Positions 1-9,671 of a stretch of DNA of 64,000 nt are shown here, piece after piece. The notes beneath the pieces are model-generated. The model did not search any database. It was not told the origin of the DNA and worked only from the letters and a program-made list of their open reading frames with translations. The translations under genes and the position numbers were made by a program. Source of the stretch: Fluviicola sp. XM-24bin1 (GTDB lineage: Bacteria; Bacteroidota; Bacteroidia; Flavobacteriales_D; Crocinitomicaceae); contig QCWI01000010.1 of assembly GCA_003149635.1 (NCBI GenBank), positions 62,001 to 126,000 on the forward strand. The letters are read 5' to 3'. Position 1 is the first letter of the stretch. The number at the start of each line of letters is the position of its first letter.

Positions 1-1085
1 ACGACACAACAACGAACACCGTTATTACGGATACAGTGCAACAATTTGGCATGGCTCAAACGATGAGCGTGGGTGCATCGGCAACAGCGGTTTTGTATAG
101 CTACTATCGATTTGTCGGTAAAAACAAACCGCTGCTTCGTCATTTGATGACACCTTCAATTAGCTATAGCTGGCGTCCGAATTGGAATCCGGTTTCGACC
201 TATTTGCAGGATACGATTCCTGTAAATTATTCACGATTTGAACGTAGTGCTTACAACATCTCATCTACTAGAGATCAGAACATTATCAGTTTTGGTGTAA
301 ACAATACCTTTCAGTTGAAACGTAAATCTGAAAAGGATACAGTAGACGGATTCAAACGCACCATGATTATCGACGCCCTTTCGATTCGAAGTAGCTTTGA
401 TTTTAAAGATACTTTGCGCCCACTTCGTGACTTCAACTTCAGTATGAGAACGAGTCCGGTAGACTTCATAAACATTGTTGCCAACGCTAATTTATCGCCT
501 TATAACTGGAACGATTCCACTGGCGCTCAAAGCACTGTAAATGAAGATTACGCTTGGAAAACGCGCACTGGTTGGCAGGCATTAGGTCGAATTACTCGTT
601 TTGACGTTGCTACTTCCGTAACGCTGGCCTCTAAAAAAAGTAGGGAACGCCTGAAGAATGCGGTTGACAATATTGGACAGAACTGGACAGCCGATTTCAA
701 TTACTATTTATTAAATCCAGAACAATTCCTTGACTTCGAGATCCCCTGGAAGGCAACGTTTTCACATGTTTTCACATTAACGAGAAATACGGCAATTTCT
801 GAAACGAATCCGAACACATACAACCAGATCCAAACCTTGATGTTTCAGGGAGATATCAGTTTTACGAAGCGATGGAAAATTAGCACAAGAACAAATTTTG
901 ATATCAAGGAAGCAAAAATTACAAACGCGCGTGTTTCACTAAATCGTGACATGCACTGTTGGGCGCTATCCTTTGACTGGACGCCGATTGGACTGAATCA
1001 GAGTTTTGTTTTCTCGCTTCGTTCAACGTCACCATTCTTGCAAGATATTCCGATAAACTTGCGTCGTCCCCCTACATTTTTGTAA
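1..1085 (+). CDS. LptD-like LPS assembly outer-membrane protein, C-terminal part (5' truncated)
   Basis: The reading frame is open from base 3 with no start needed, so the gene begins upstream of the window and only about the last 360 residues are present. The visible part is beta-barrel-like: alternating aromatic and polar strands with many Tyr, Trp and Asn turns. It ends with the stretch DMHCWALSFDWTPIG and a final ILRRPP-like basic tail, which I recognise from the Bacteroidota proteins annotated as putative LPS assembly protein LptD. Family knowledge places it in the outer membrane, inserting lipopolysaccharide into the outer leaflet. Only 5 to 20 bases separate it from yqgE. The family call rests on the C-terminus alone; another large outer-membrane barrel is the alternative. 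Confidence 0.7.
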   Translation, partial: DTTTNTVITDTVQQFGMAQTMSVGASATAVLYSYYRFVGKNKPLLRHLMTPSISYSWRPNWNPVSTYLQDTIPVNYSRFERSAYNISSTRDQNIISFGVNNTFQLKRKSEKDTVDGFKRTMIIDALSIRSSFDFKDTLRPLRDFNFSMRTSPVDFINIVANANLSPYNWNDSTGAQSTVNEDYAWKTRTGWQALGRITRFDVATSVTLASKKSRERLKNAVDNIGQNWTADFNYYLLNPEQFLDFEIPWKATFSHVFTLTRNTAISETNPNTYNQIQTLMFQGDISFTKRWKISTRTNFDIKEAKITNARVSLNRDMHCWALSFDWTPIGLNQSFVFSLRSTSPFLQDIPINLRRPPTFL

Positions 1086-1105
1086 ACAATTTGTATATTC
1101 GATTA

Positions 1106-1684
1106 GTGATCGATTTCGATTTTTCCACAGACGCCAAACCACAGAAGGGCAGCATCCTCATCTCAGAACCATTTCTAGCGGATGATTATTTTTCGCGTTC
1201 CGTTATCTATTTGTGTGATCACAACGAGAATGGAAGCTTCGGTTTTGTACTCAATAAGTATGTCGAAACGAGCCTTACTGATTCTATCGAAGGTTTTCCA
1301 ACCATCGATTTCAAAGTAAGTCTTGGCGGCCCGGTTGACACTTCAAATTTATACTACATCCATAGCTTTGGCGAGAGCCTCGAAAATGCCTACCCTATTG
1401 ATCAGGGCCTATATATTGGAGGTGATTTTGAAGACATGAAGTCCATTGTTACGAAGATTCCTGGTAAGGCGAAAGAAGTGCGCTTTTTCATCGGTTATTC
1501 CGGCTGGGAAGAAGGCCAATTAGAGGCTGAAATGAAGGAGAAATCTTGGATCGTACTAAACAATGTTCCAAGTTCTGTCATCATGAACACAGAGCAAGAA
1601 TCGCTGTGGAACGACCTCATGCAGCGCATGGGTGGCAAGTTCGAATTGATGAGCAAATTCCCTGTGAATCCCTCCGATAATTAG
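1106..1684 (+). CDS. yqgE: YqgE/AlgH family protein
   Basis: Small cytoplasmic protein of the UPF0301 (YqgE/AlgH) family; the biochemical role of the family is not settled. Recognisable family blocks are KPQKGSILISEPFL near the N-terminus, GSFGFVLNK, the LGGPVD block and GYSGWEEGQLEAEM followed by SWIV. There is no ATG near the start. The frame opens with TTG at 1091 and GTG at 1106; GTG gives about 192 residues and the usual short lead before the first family block, so I prefer it. It closely follows the LptD-like gene and precedes rarA by 90 bases. Confidence 0.88.
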   Translation: MIDFDFSTDAKPQKGSILISEPFLADDYFSRSVIYLCDHNENGSFGFVLNKYVETSLTDSIEGFPTIDFKVSLGGPVDTSNLYYIHSFGESLENAYPIDQGLYIGGDFEDMKSIVTKIPGKAKEVRFFIGYSGWEEGQLEAEMKEKSWIVLNNVPSSVIMNTEQESLWNDLMQRMGGKFELMSKFPVNPSDN

Positions 1685-1774
1685 GATTTGGTAAACGGCT
1701 AAAAGCAGAAAGAAGGAACGCCAATATTTTCTTCTTTTCACATTTCCACTCTCACTTTTCACTACTTTTATCCC
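1685..1774. repeat. Short pyrimidine-rich intergenic tract with imperfect tandem units
   Basis: The gap between yqgE and rarA contains, at about 1731-1763, repeated units of the form TTTTCAC / TTTCCAC / TCTCAC. It resembles the period 7-10 tracts near 15197, 18310 and 19587. No promoter box of the TAnnTTTG type is clear here. Confidence 0.35.
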
Positions 1775-3058
1775 ATGGGAATTACCGCTCCTCTTGCCGA
1801 ACGAATGCGTCCAAAAACTCTTGATGACTATCAGGGGCAGGATCATTTATTGAAAGAAGGTGCATCCCTTCGTAGAGCCTTGGATTCAGGAGTTATTCCT
1901 TCCATGATCTTTTGGGGCCCTCCAGGCGTTGGAAAAACCACATTAGCCCATCTAATTGCCACGCATTTAGATCGCCCATTCCATCAACTTTCCGCAATTT
2001 CTTCAGGTGTAAAGGACGTGCGAGAAGTCATACAAAAAGTAGAAAAAGCTGGGATGTTTCAACAAGCAGTAACTCTTTTGTTTATTGATGAAATCCATCG
2101 GTTTTCGAAAGCACAGCAGGATTCATTGCTTGGAGCTGTTGAGAAAGGAATCGTTACGTTAATTGGCGCCACGACTGAAAATCCATCGTTTGAAGTGATA
2201 TCGGCACTTTTGTCTAGATGTCAAGTCTACACGTTAAACGGACATTCGAAAGATTCCTTGCTGTCTATTTTGGACAAAGCCATTGCTGAGGATTCAGTGA
2301 TGAAGGAAAAAAAGATCAAGCTTTCGGAAACCAATGCGCTATTGGCAATTTCTGGCGGAGACGCCCGCAAACTACTGAATATTTTCGAAATCATCATTGG
2401 ATCTTTCGGCAGCAAGAAAGATATTGAGATTACCGATGAATTGGTACTGAATACGTCGCAACAAAGCGTTGCTATGTACGATAAAGACGGCGAACAACAT
2501 TACGACATCATCTCCTCCTTTATTAAATCCATTCGCGGAAGTGATCCCAATGGTGCCATTTATTGGTTAGCACGCATGGTTGAAGGTGGTGAAGATCCGA
2601 AGTTCATTGCACGAAGATTGATTATTTCCGCCTCAGAAGATATCGGATTGGCCAATCCAAACGCGTTGTTATTAGCGAACAATTGCTTCCAGGCGGTGCA
2701 AACCGTAGGATGGCCGGAAGCACGCATCATTTTAGCTCAATGCACCATTTACCTCGCGAGTTCTCCAAAAGGAAATGCGGCTTACATGGCGATCAATAGA
2801 GCACAGCAATTGGTAAAGCAAACTGGCGATTTAGGAGTTCCACTTCCATTGCGCAATGCCCCAACAAAGCTAATGAAAGAATTGGGCTACGGTGAAGGCT
2901 ACAAATACTCTCACGATTTCCCCCGAAACTTTGTGCAACAGGATTTCCTTCCAGAAGAAATCGCTGGAACCAACTTCTTCAAGGCCGGAAGCAGCTCAAA
3001 AGAAATAGAGATTGAGAAAAAAATTGCCGAATTGTGGGGCAAACGATATAACAAGTAG
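1775..3058 (+). CDS. rarA: Replication-associated recombination protein A (RarA/MgsA), AAA+ ATPase
   Basis: AAA+ ATPase of the clamp-loader clade that acts at stalled replication forks and gaps. The Walker A motif GPPGVGKT is at residues 48-55 and the Walker B motif LLFIDE at 101-106, followed by the arginine-finger region in LLSRCQVY. The C-terminal half carries the family blocks GSDPNGAIYWLARM, ASEDIGLANP and PKGNAAY. At 427 residues it has the normal family length. The ATG at 1775 follows a short intergenic tract. Its TAG stop at 3056-3058 directly abuts the ATG of the acyltransferase, so the two are probably co-transcribed. Confidence 0.96.
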   Translation: MGITAPLAERMRPKTLDDYQGQDHLLKEGASLRRALDSGVIPSMIFWGPPGVGKTTLAHLIATHLDRPFHQLSAISSGVKDVREVIQKVEKAGMFQQAVTLLFIDEIHRFSKAQQDSLLGAVEKGIVTLIGATTENPSFEVISALLSRCQVYTLNGHSKDSLLSILDKAIAEDSVMKEKKIKLSETNALLAISGGDARKLLNIFEIIIGSFGSKKDIEITDELVLNTSQQSVAMYDKDGEQHYDIISSFIKSIRGSDPNGAIYWLARMVEGGEDPKFIARRLIISASEDIGLANPNALLLANNCFQAVQTVGWPEARIILAQCTIYLASSPKGNAAYMAINRAQQLVKQTGDLGVPLPLRNAPTKLMKELGYGEGYKYSHDFPRNFVQQDFLPEEIAGTNFFKAGSSSKEIEIEKKIAELWGKRYNK

Positions 3059-3979
3059 ATGGGAGCGAAAATTGGTTACTACATATTAATTCTTCCTCTC
3101 TCCTATCTGCCATTACCCGTGCTATATGTCTTTACAGACTTCTTTTACCTTTTACTGATTTCGGTAGTGCCGTATCGTAAGAAGGTAATTTTAGGAAATA
3201 TTGAACGTAGTTTCCCAGATCTTTCCGCAAAGGAACACAAGCAGCTTCTTCGCAAGTTTTATAGGCACTTCACAGATTTATTGGCCGAAGGAGTTAAGAA
3301 TCTAACCATCTCTGAAAATGAACTTCGGAAAAGGTTTGTTGTGAAGAATCCAGAAGTAATGTCAGAATTATCCAACGAAAAAAGAAATGTTCTTCTGGTC
3401 TCTGGTCATTTCAACAACTGGGAATGGCTCATCAAGTCCCAAAACTTCCTTTTTCCGCATCAAGCCTACGGAATTGGCATGCCATTATCCTCTCAATTTT
3501 GGCATAAAAAGGTTACTTCCAGACGTGAAAGATTCGGAATGCGTGTGATCCACGCGAAGAACTACCGAGAAAAATTATCGGACAATCCAGAAGAATTAAA
3601 GGCGGTTTTGGTACTTTCGGACCAATCTCCGGGAAATTCTCTAAAGAGCTACTGGATGGAATTTCTCAACCAGCAAACTGCTGTATTGTTTGGAGCGGAA
3701 ATGATGGCTAACGAACTTGACTATACTGTGGTATTCTTTGCCACTCGTAAAGTAAAACGCGGTCACTATGAAATGAACCTAGAAGTTCTGACGAAAGACC
3801 CGCGCTCAGCAAGTTGGGGCGAAATTACAGAAGCTCATACAGAAGCATTGGAAAAGGAGATAAAAAACAATCCGGCACAATGGTTGTGGTCACATCGCCG
3901 TTGGAAACGAGAATTACCTGAGGATCTAAACAAACTTAAAACCGAACAAAATGAGAAGTTTAACGCTCGTTATCGTTAG
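3059..3979 (+). CDS. Lipid A biosynthesis-type (LpxL/HtrB-like) acyltransferase
   Basis: Predicted inner-membrane acyltransferase adding an acyl chain to lipid A or a related lipid. The N-terminus has a hydrophobic segment (about residues 5-37), then VILGNIERSFP, a typical LpxL-family block. The catalytic HX4E motif is seen as H117-F-N-N-W-E122 within SGHFNNWEW. The stretch VLSDQSP and the C-terminal WLWSHRRWK (residues about 280-288) are further family hallmarks. The ATG at 3059 is the first base after the rarA stop, and its own end overlaps the next gene by 29 bases, pointing to translational coupling. Exact substrate cannot be read from the sequence. Confidence 0.9.
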   Translation: MGAKIGYYILILPLSYLPLPVLYVFTDFFYLLLISVVPYRKKVILGNIERSFPDLSAKEHKQLLRKFYRHFTDLLAEGVKNLTISENELRKRFVVKNPEVMSELSNEKRNVLLVSGHFNNWEWLIKSQNFLFPHQAYGIGMPLSSQFWHKKVTSRRERFGMRVIHAKNYREKLSDNPEELKAVLVLSDQSPGNSLKSYWMEFLNQQTAVLFGAEMMANELDYTVVFFATRKVKRGHYEMNLEVLTKDPRSASWGEITEAHTEALEKEIKNNPAQWLWSHRRWKRELPEDLNKLKTEQNEKFNARYR

Positions 3980-4973
3980 CTTTTTCTTACTGGGAAATGT
4001 GAGCAAAAGCCTTGCTCAGAAAAAATATGTCCGTAAAAACAGAACAGCTCCCATAACAATTTATGGTGATTCAAACATGTATTCCAGAGGGATTTACGTG
4101 GACTCTTCGCTCATTTACTTTGGTAGCTCCGATGGTTCTGTAATTGAATACAATGCGGAGGAAGATAAATCCAAAAGTGTATTAAAATTAGCCCGTCGCG
4201 GCGAAAACAGAGATGTAGAAGCCTATAACGGCACTTTGTTCGTAATGCAGAGCGGTGACAACGGCTCCGTTACAAAATTAACTCCCGGAGGCGGTGTTGG
4301 ATTTATCGAACCACTTGAATGGAAAGGCGTTTTTCTGGATGCTTTAGACTTCAACGGAAAAATTGGTTTTCTACTCGGAGATCCCATAGATGGCTACTTT
4401 ACGTTGTATCACACACTAGATGGCGGGAAGACATGGTCACCATGTGAAGGAAAAGTCTCTGCAGTCACTGGTGAAGCTGCATTCGCTGCGAGTGGCTCCA
4501 ACGTGCATATTGCCAATGACAGCACCTACATGTTCATCACAGGCGGGATGGCAAGCAAATTTCACAAGTCAACAGACAATGGGAAAACGTGGGTCACTGT
4601 CGACATCCCTTACTACCCTTCTGAAACTACAGGAGCCTATTCCATGTGCTTTGCAGATGACATGAACGGTGTAATTGTTGGAGGAAACTACAAACAGCCC
4701 GAACTTCAAATGAATACTACGTATTACACCCATGACGGTGGCGAAACATGGTTCAACTCTTTTGACCCACCGGGCGGCTACCGATCTTCAGTCGTGTATC
4801 GTAACGGTGTTTTCTATGCCGGCGGACACAACGGTATTGATTTTTCATACGACGGAGAAGAATGGACGCCCTTTGCAGAAGGAAAATATTACGCATTAAG
4901 CATTTTTCAAGGACAATTGATCGCAACGATGCGTCACGGTCGTTTCCAGTCCTTCAACCTGATCAATCCATGA
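3951..4973 (+). CDS. Secreted BNR/YCF48-type beta-propeller protein, function unknown
   Basis: A signal peptide is visible (MRSLTLVIVSFFLLGNVS then SLAQ), so the protein is exported. The mature part contains repeated propeller-type hairpins with Asp-box-like endings: TLDGGKTWSP, STDNGKTWV, THDGGETWF and SYDGEEWTP. This pattern fits BNR/sialidase-like or YCF48-type propellers found widely in Bacteroidota. No catalytic residues are evident. It overlaps the acyltransferase by 29 bases upstream and the HD gene by 4 bases (ATGA) downstream. The specific partner or ligand is unknown. Confidence 0.8.
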   Translation: MRSLTLVIVSFFLLGNVSKSLAQKKYVRKNRTAPITIYGDSNMYSRGIYVDSSLIYFGSSDGSVIEYNAEEDKSKSVLKLARRGENRDVEAYNGTLFVMQSGDNGSVTKLTPGGGVGFIEPLEWKGVFLDALDFNGKIGFLLGDPIDGYFTLYHTLDGGKTWSPCEGKVSAVTGEAAFAASGSNVHIANDSTYMFITGGMASKFHKSTDNGKTWVTVDIPYYPSETTGAYSMCFADDMNGVIVGGNYKQPELQMNTTYYTHDGGETWFNSFDPPGGYRSSVVYRNGVFYAGGHNGIDFSYDGEEWTPFAEGKYYALSIFQGQLIATMRHGRFQSFNLINP

Positions 4974-5623
4974 CGATAACCGAAAAGGTAGAAAACGCCA
5001 TTCGCCATCAATTTCTCGAAGACAGTACAGGACATGACTGGTATCACATCATGCGCGTGGTAAACATGGCGAAACACATTCAATCTAAGGAAGGTGGAGA
5101 TTTGGAAGTCGTTGAATTGTCCGCGTTGCTGCACGATATCTCCGATCATAAATTCAATGGTGGCAAGCTGGATGAAGGAGGAAAAGTAGCCTTTGAATTG
5201 CTTCGTTCCTTTGACTACCCTGAAGAAAAAGCGTTGAAAGTCAAATACATTGTAAACAATATCAGTTTTAAAGGCGCGAATACCAAAGCTGAAATGAATT
5301 CCTTGGAAGGTCGCATTGTTCAAGACGCCGACAGACTTGATGCTATTGGTGCAATCGGCGTTGGAAGAACCTTCGCTTACGGCGGCTACAAAGGCCAACC
5401 CATGTACGATCCTGAGATTCCAGCGAAACTTCACGATAGCTTTGAAGAATACGCGAATTCTAAGGGCACAACTATGAATCATTTTCATGAGAAATTGTTA
5501 CTTTTAGCGGATCGATTGAGTACGAAAACCGCGAAGGAAATTGGTGAGAAAAGACATCAATTGATGGAACGTTTTCTTAATGACTTTCTAAATGAATGGG
5601 ATTTTAATCCCGACGCTAAATGA
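4970..5623 (+). CDS. HD-domain phosphohydrolase (YedJ-like)
   Basis: Cytoplasmic metal-dependent phosphohydrolase of the HD superfamily. The ATG at 4970 overlaps the preceding stop as ATGA; a longer open frame starting at 4862 lies inside the previous gene and is not used. Metal-binding motifs visible in the 217-residue protein are GHDWYHIMRV (His26), the HD pair in LLHDISDHK (H55-D56) and VQDADRLDAIG further on, a pattern typical of the YedJ-like branch. The substrate is not known. Its end overlaps the ROK kinase start in another ATGA. Confidence 0.88.
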   Translation: MTITEKVENAIRHQFLEDSTGHDWYHIMRVVNMAKHIQSKEGGDLEVVELSALLHDISDHKFNGGKLDEGGKVAFELLRSFDYPEEKALKVKYIVNNISFKGANTKAEMNSLEGRIVQDADRLDAIGAIGVGRTFAYGGYKGQPMYDPEIPAKLHDSFEEYANSKGTTMNHFHEKLLLLADRLSTKTAKEIGEKRHQLMERFLNDFLNEWDFNPDAK

Positions 5624-6561
5624 AGACCAAAATTGCCCTTGGAGTTGATGTTGGAGGAACGAACGTAGCTTTCGGACTTTGTGATGAAAAAGGCAATTCG
5701 TTTTTTGAATCTTCGTTTCCTACGAAATCGTTTGATACACCGGAATTACTGATTGAAGATATCTATCAAGTTGTCGAAAAACAAGGATTGATCGACTGTT
5801 TGACAGGAATCGGGATTGGTGCTCCCAACGGAAACATCAATTCAGGAACTATTGAATTCGCTCCGAACCTTCACTGGAAAGGAAGTATCCCACTCGCAGC
5901 CTTGTTTGAAGAGCGCTTCGGAAAACCAGCAATCCTAACCAATGACGCAAACGCTGCCGCAATCGGTGAACGCATTTATGGAAACGCGAAAGACCTTGAT
6001 GATTTTGTGTTAATTACACTCGGTACAGGTTTGGGAAGTGGTATTGTTGCTAATGGAAGACTTTTGTACGGTCACGATGGTTTTGCCGGTGAATACGGAC
6101 ATTTCCGCGTGATTCCTAATGGACGTAGCTGTGGCTGCGGAAGAAGAGGATGTCTGGAAACTTACGTCTCCGCTACCGGTGTCGTACGATCGGTAACTGA
6201 ATTAGAATCTCCGAATAAGGCGACTTCTGCCCTGCTCAAATTGGAAACCGTTTCAGCTGAAGATGTTTTCGAATTGGCGACGAACGGAGACACCTTCGCA
6301 GAAGAAATTATTGAATATACAGCCGCTATGCTAGGAAGCGCCCTAGCGGATTACACGTGTTTTTCAAGTCCCAAAGCTTACGTCTTATTTGGCGGAATTG
6401 CTCAAAGTGGCGCGCCATTTGCTGAAAAAGTAAAAACATACATGGAGCGAGAGATCCTAAACATCTATCAAAATAAGATAGAAATTCGCATCTCAAGCCT
6501 GCACGATAAGAACGCTGCGGTTTTAGGAAGTTGCTCCCTGGTCTGGAACGAACTAAATTAA
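5620..6561 (+). CDS. ROK-family sugar kinase (glucokinase-like)
   Basis: ATP-dependent hexose kinase of the ROK family. The phosphate-binding motif DVGGTN spans residues 10-15, the catalytic aspartate sits in TNDANAA (D109), and EYGHFRV carries the substrate-binding Glu158 and His161. The zinc site CGCGRRGC (171-178) is complete. Length, 313 residues, is standard. It overlaps the HD gene by 4 bases and ends 4 bases before the GH92 mannosidase. That neighbour makes mannose or another hexose a reasonable substrate, but specificity within ROK kinases cannot be decided from motifs alone. Confidence 0.92.
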   Translation: MKTKIALGVDVGGTNVAFGLCDEKGNSFFESSFPTKSFDTPELLIEDIYQVVEKQGLIDCLTGIGIGAPNGNINSGTIEFAPNLHWKGSIPLAALFEERFGKPAILTNDANAAAIGERIYGNAKDLDDFVLITLGTGLGSGIVANGRLLYGHDGFAGEYGHFRVIPNGRSCGCGRRGCLETYVSATGVVRSVTELESPNKATSALLKLETVSAEDVFELATNGDTFAEEIIEYTAAMLGSALADYTCFSSPKAYVLFGGIAQSGAPFAEKVKTYMEREILNIYQNKIEIRISSLHDKNAAVLGSCSLVWNELN

Positions 6562-6565
6562 TTCT

Positions 6566-9500
6566 ATGAGAAATTGGAACGCTCTAATCTTGTGCGCTAT
6601 GGTAGCCTGCACAGGTCATGCCCAAATTCCCGAATTGAAACGGGCTTCGGATAAAGCCCAAAGCACTATTGATAATTCCTCAACGGTTTTTCAAGAAGAC
6701 AAAATTCAATATGTCAATCCATTTATTGGAACCGGTGGACACGGACACACGTACCCTGGAGCTTCGGCGCCATTTGGGATGATTCAATTGAGTCCCGATA
6801 CGCGTTACGAAGGATGGGATGGTTGTTCTGGATACCATTACTCAGACGATACTATTTACGGTTTCAGTCATACGCACTTAAGTGGAACCGGTGTTAGCGA
6901 TTACGGCGATTTATTGGTCGTTCCGCAGCATGGTTCTCCCCGATTGGATCCAGGATATCTGGTGGAAGACGGATACGGCGCATCTTTCTCTCATGACAAA
7001 GAAACAGCGTCTCCTGGATTTTACAGCGTTCATTTGGAGGAGCCGGATATCGATGTTCGATTAGCAACGACAACACGGGCCGGGATTCACGAATACACTT
7101 TCAATAAGTTGAAGGGTAAGAAATTTCTTTTGCTTGATCTTGATCACCGCGACCGGATTATTGCGACAGATATGGAAGCCACGGACAAGAACACCGTGCA
7201 AGGATATCGAATTTCTCAAGCTTGGGCGGAACGCCAGGAATTTCATTTTTACATGAAAACCGATGTTCCATTTCAAAAAGCGCGCATGATTTTGAAAAAG
7301 GGGCGTCACAAAATGTTGCTGATTTTCCCGAAAGAGACAAAGAAAGTGACACTACGTGTTGGAATTTCTGCTGTGGACATCAAAGGCGCAGAAGCCAATG
7401 TCAATGCCGAAATCCCGCATTTTGATTTGGACAAAGTCAAAATGGCTACCGAAAATCAATGGCGCAACGAACTCATTAAGATTCAGTTTCAAAGCGACGA
7501 CAAAGAAGTGATGACCAACTTCTACACGGCGTTGTATCATTCCTACCTAAATCCAAACGTATTCTCAGATGCTGATGGGCGTTATCGCGGATACGATGGA
7601 AATATTCATGAACTCCCGAAGGATTCGAAAAATAATTACACGGTATTTTCGCTGTGGGACACTTACCGGGCCACACACCCATTGTTTACGCTCACTCAAG
7701 TACAAAGAACCAATGATTTCATTCGGACGTTCTTGCGACAGTTCGAACAAAAAGGAACTTTGCCGATTTGGGAACTTGCAGGAAACGAAACGGGCTGTAT
7801 GATTGGTTATCACAGTGTTTCTGTTATTGCGGATGCGTACACCAAAGGCATTCAAGATTACGACGCGAAAGCAGCGATCAAAGCCATGATTGCAACATCT
7901 GTACGAGATGAATTGGGGAAATTGGAATACGGTTCGCAAGGATTCTTGGGAGTATCAAACGAACCTGAATCCGTATCCAAGACCTTGGAATACGCTTACA
8001 ACGACTTCTGTATCGCTGAAATGATTGCAGATTATCACAAAAAAAGCAATTCAACAACTTTCGCAAAGGATCAAGACGAATACCGCAAGCGATCCATGAA
8101 CTTCATCAATTTATACGATCCGAGCACCAAATTCATGCGTGCGCGTCGTTCTGGAAGCTGGTTCTCCCCTTTTAACCCAGCAGAGGTGAACTTCAATTAT
8201 ACGGAAGCGAACAGTTGGCAGTATTCCCTCTACACGCCTCATGCAGTGGGTGTTCACACCGATTTATTGGGCAGTAAAGATTCATTGGAAGCTTGGCTGG
8301 ATCGATTGTTTACGACCCCATCCGATCTTTCAGGACGACATCAAGTCGACATCACAGGTTTAATTGGTCAGTATGCGCATGGAAACGAGCCTTCGCATCA
8401 CATGGCGTATTTGTACAATTACACGAATGCACCTGAAAAGACCGCGGAATACATTCATCAAATTAGCACTACCCTATATTCAAATGCTCCTGATGGACTA
8501 TCAGGCAATGAAGATTGTGGCCAAATGTCATCTTGGTACGTGCTAAGCGCCTTAGGATTCTATCAAATCGCTCCGGGTCGACCATATTACGATTTTGGTA
8601 CTCCGATGATGAACGATGCTATGATGCAATTTGAAGGAGGTCGCAAATTGCGCATTCAAGCTAAACGCGCAAGCAAAAGCTCCAAATACATCGATAAGAT
8701 TGTATTCAATGGTAAGGAGTTAAAGCAACGTTATATCAGCCATGAACAATTGAAGAAAGGCGGAACATTGGAATATTTCCTAACTGATGCTCCAAGTGAG
8801 AATTACAAATCGTACGCAATGGCGCCGACCATTGATGAAGTTCCTGATAATTTCGTTCCAGCGCCTTACCGCGTGCAAACGAACCGTGTTTTCGAAGATC
8901 AGGCGGAAGTAACATTGAAGACGCCATTGCCAGCGGACATCTATTATACGACCGATGGTTCTGATCCGAAGTCAAGTAAATCTGTGAAAAAATACGGAGG
9001 AATTACTCCTGTTGTAATTGGATCGCAAGGGCCCGCACCATCAACTGGTGAGAGCATTTATGTGACAGAAACCACTCAAGTTAAGGCGTACGCAAAAGAT
9101 TCTCTTGGTAATGAAAGTGCTGTGGTTACGATGGATTTGGTTAAGAAAGACCCAAATATTTCCATCGAAATCCGATCGACTTATGCGAATCAATATGCTG
9201 CTTATGGCGATTTGACCATGATTGATGGCATTCGCGGTGGAAACGAATACAGAACCGGAGATTGGCAAGGATACTGGGCACAAGATATAATGGTGGAATT
9301 GACGTTCAAGAATCCGCGTACTATTTCAGAATTAGCCCTAGGTTGTTTAGAAGACACCAAATCATGGATTTTCTTGCCGAACGCCGTAGTATTCGAAGGA
9401 AGTACGGATGGAGTGAATTTTGAAATCCTTGGAATCAATAAGCAAATTCATACGGCTACGAGCAATCGACCTCCGATCGTCAAAGACTTCAAATGGACTA

Positions 9501-9625
9501 TTGAACAAGCCAAAGCATTTAAGAAAATCCGTGTTACAGCATTGAATTATGGAAAATGTCCTGTCTGGCACCTTGGAGCTGGAAATGACACCTGGCTCTT
9601 TGTTGACGAAATTGTATTGAAATAA
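6566..9625 (+). CDS. Secreted GH92 alpha-1,2-mannosidase with C-terminal accessory domains
   Basis: Exo-acting alpha-mannosidase of glycoside hydrolase family 92, which removes mannose from N-glycans or mannans with calcium. A signal peptide (about residues 1-19) ends at GHAQ. Diagnostic blocks are YVNPFIGTGGHGHTYPGAS, GWDGCSGYHY, FSHTHLSGTG, YAHGNEPSHH (Glu608, candidate general acid) and GNEDCGQMSSWY (647-658, the base region). The core ends near residue 760. The protein is 1019 residues, longer than most: a chitobiase C-terminal-type segment (YYTTDGSDPKSS) is followed by an F5/8-type or CBM32-like domain from about 860. It closes the run of overlapping genes that includes the ROK kinase. 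Confidence 0.95.
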   Translation: MRNWNALILCAMVACTGHAQIPELKRASDKAQSTIDNSSTVFQEDKIQYVNPFIGTGGHGHTYPGASAPFGMIQLSPDTRYEGWDGCSGYHYSDDTIYGFSHTHLSGTGVSDYGDLLVVPQHGSPRLDPGYLVEDGYGASFSHDKETASPGFYSVHLEEPDIDVRLATTTRAGIHEYTFNKLKGKKFLLLDLDHRDRIIATDMEATDKNTVQGYRISQAWAERQEFHFYMKTDVPFQKARMILKKGRHKMLLIFPKETKKVTLRVGISAVDIKGAEANVNAEIPHFDLDKVKMATENQWRNELIKIQFQSDDKEVMTNFYTALYHSYLNPNVFSDADGRYRGYDGNIHELPKDSKNNYTVFSLWDTYRATHPLFTLTQVQRTNDFIRTFLRQFEQKGTLPIWELAGNETGCMIGYHSVSVIADAYTKGIQDYDAKAAIKAMIATSVRDELGKLEYGSQGFLGVSNEPESVSKTLEYAYNDFCIAEMIADYHKKSNSTTFAKDQDEYRKRSMNFINLYDPSTKFMRARRSGSWFSPFNPAEVNFNYTEANSWQYSLYTPHAVGVHTDLLGSKDSLEAWLDRLFTTPSDLSGRHQVDITGLIGQYAHGNEPSHHMAYLYNYTNAPEKTAEYIHQISTTLYSNAPDGLSGNEDCGQMSSWYVLSALGFYQIAPGRPYYDFGTPMMNDAMMQFEGGRKLRIQAKRASKSSKYIDKIVFNGKELKQRYISHEQLKKGGTLEYFLTDAPSENYKSYAMAPTIDEVPDNFVPAPYRVQTNRVFEDQAEVTLKTPLPADIYYTTDGSDPKSSKSVKKYGGITPVVIGSQGPAPSTGESIYVTETTQVKAYAKDSLGNESAVVTMDLVKKDPNISIEIRSTYANQYAAYGDLTMIDGIRGGNEYRTGDWQGYWAQDIMVELTFKNPRTISELALGCLEDTKSWIFLPNAVVFEGSTDGVNFEILGINKQIHTATSNRPPIVKDFKWTIEQAKAFKKIRVTALNYGKCPVWHLGAGNDTWLFVDEIVLK

Positions 9626-9671
9626 TTATCAGAAAGTTGGTATTTTAGCCAGCGAAAAATTAAAACCAAAC

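Noticed and set aside
4934-5488. A 184-residue open frame on the minus strand opposite the HD gene
   Set aside because: It lies wholly antisense to a well-supported HD phosphohydrolase and has no recognisable family; it is a shadow frame.
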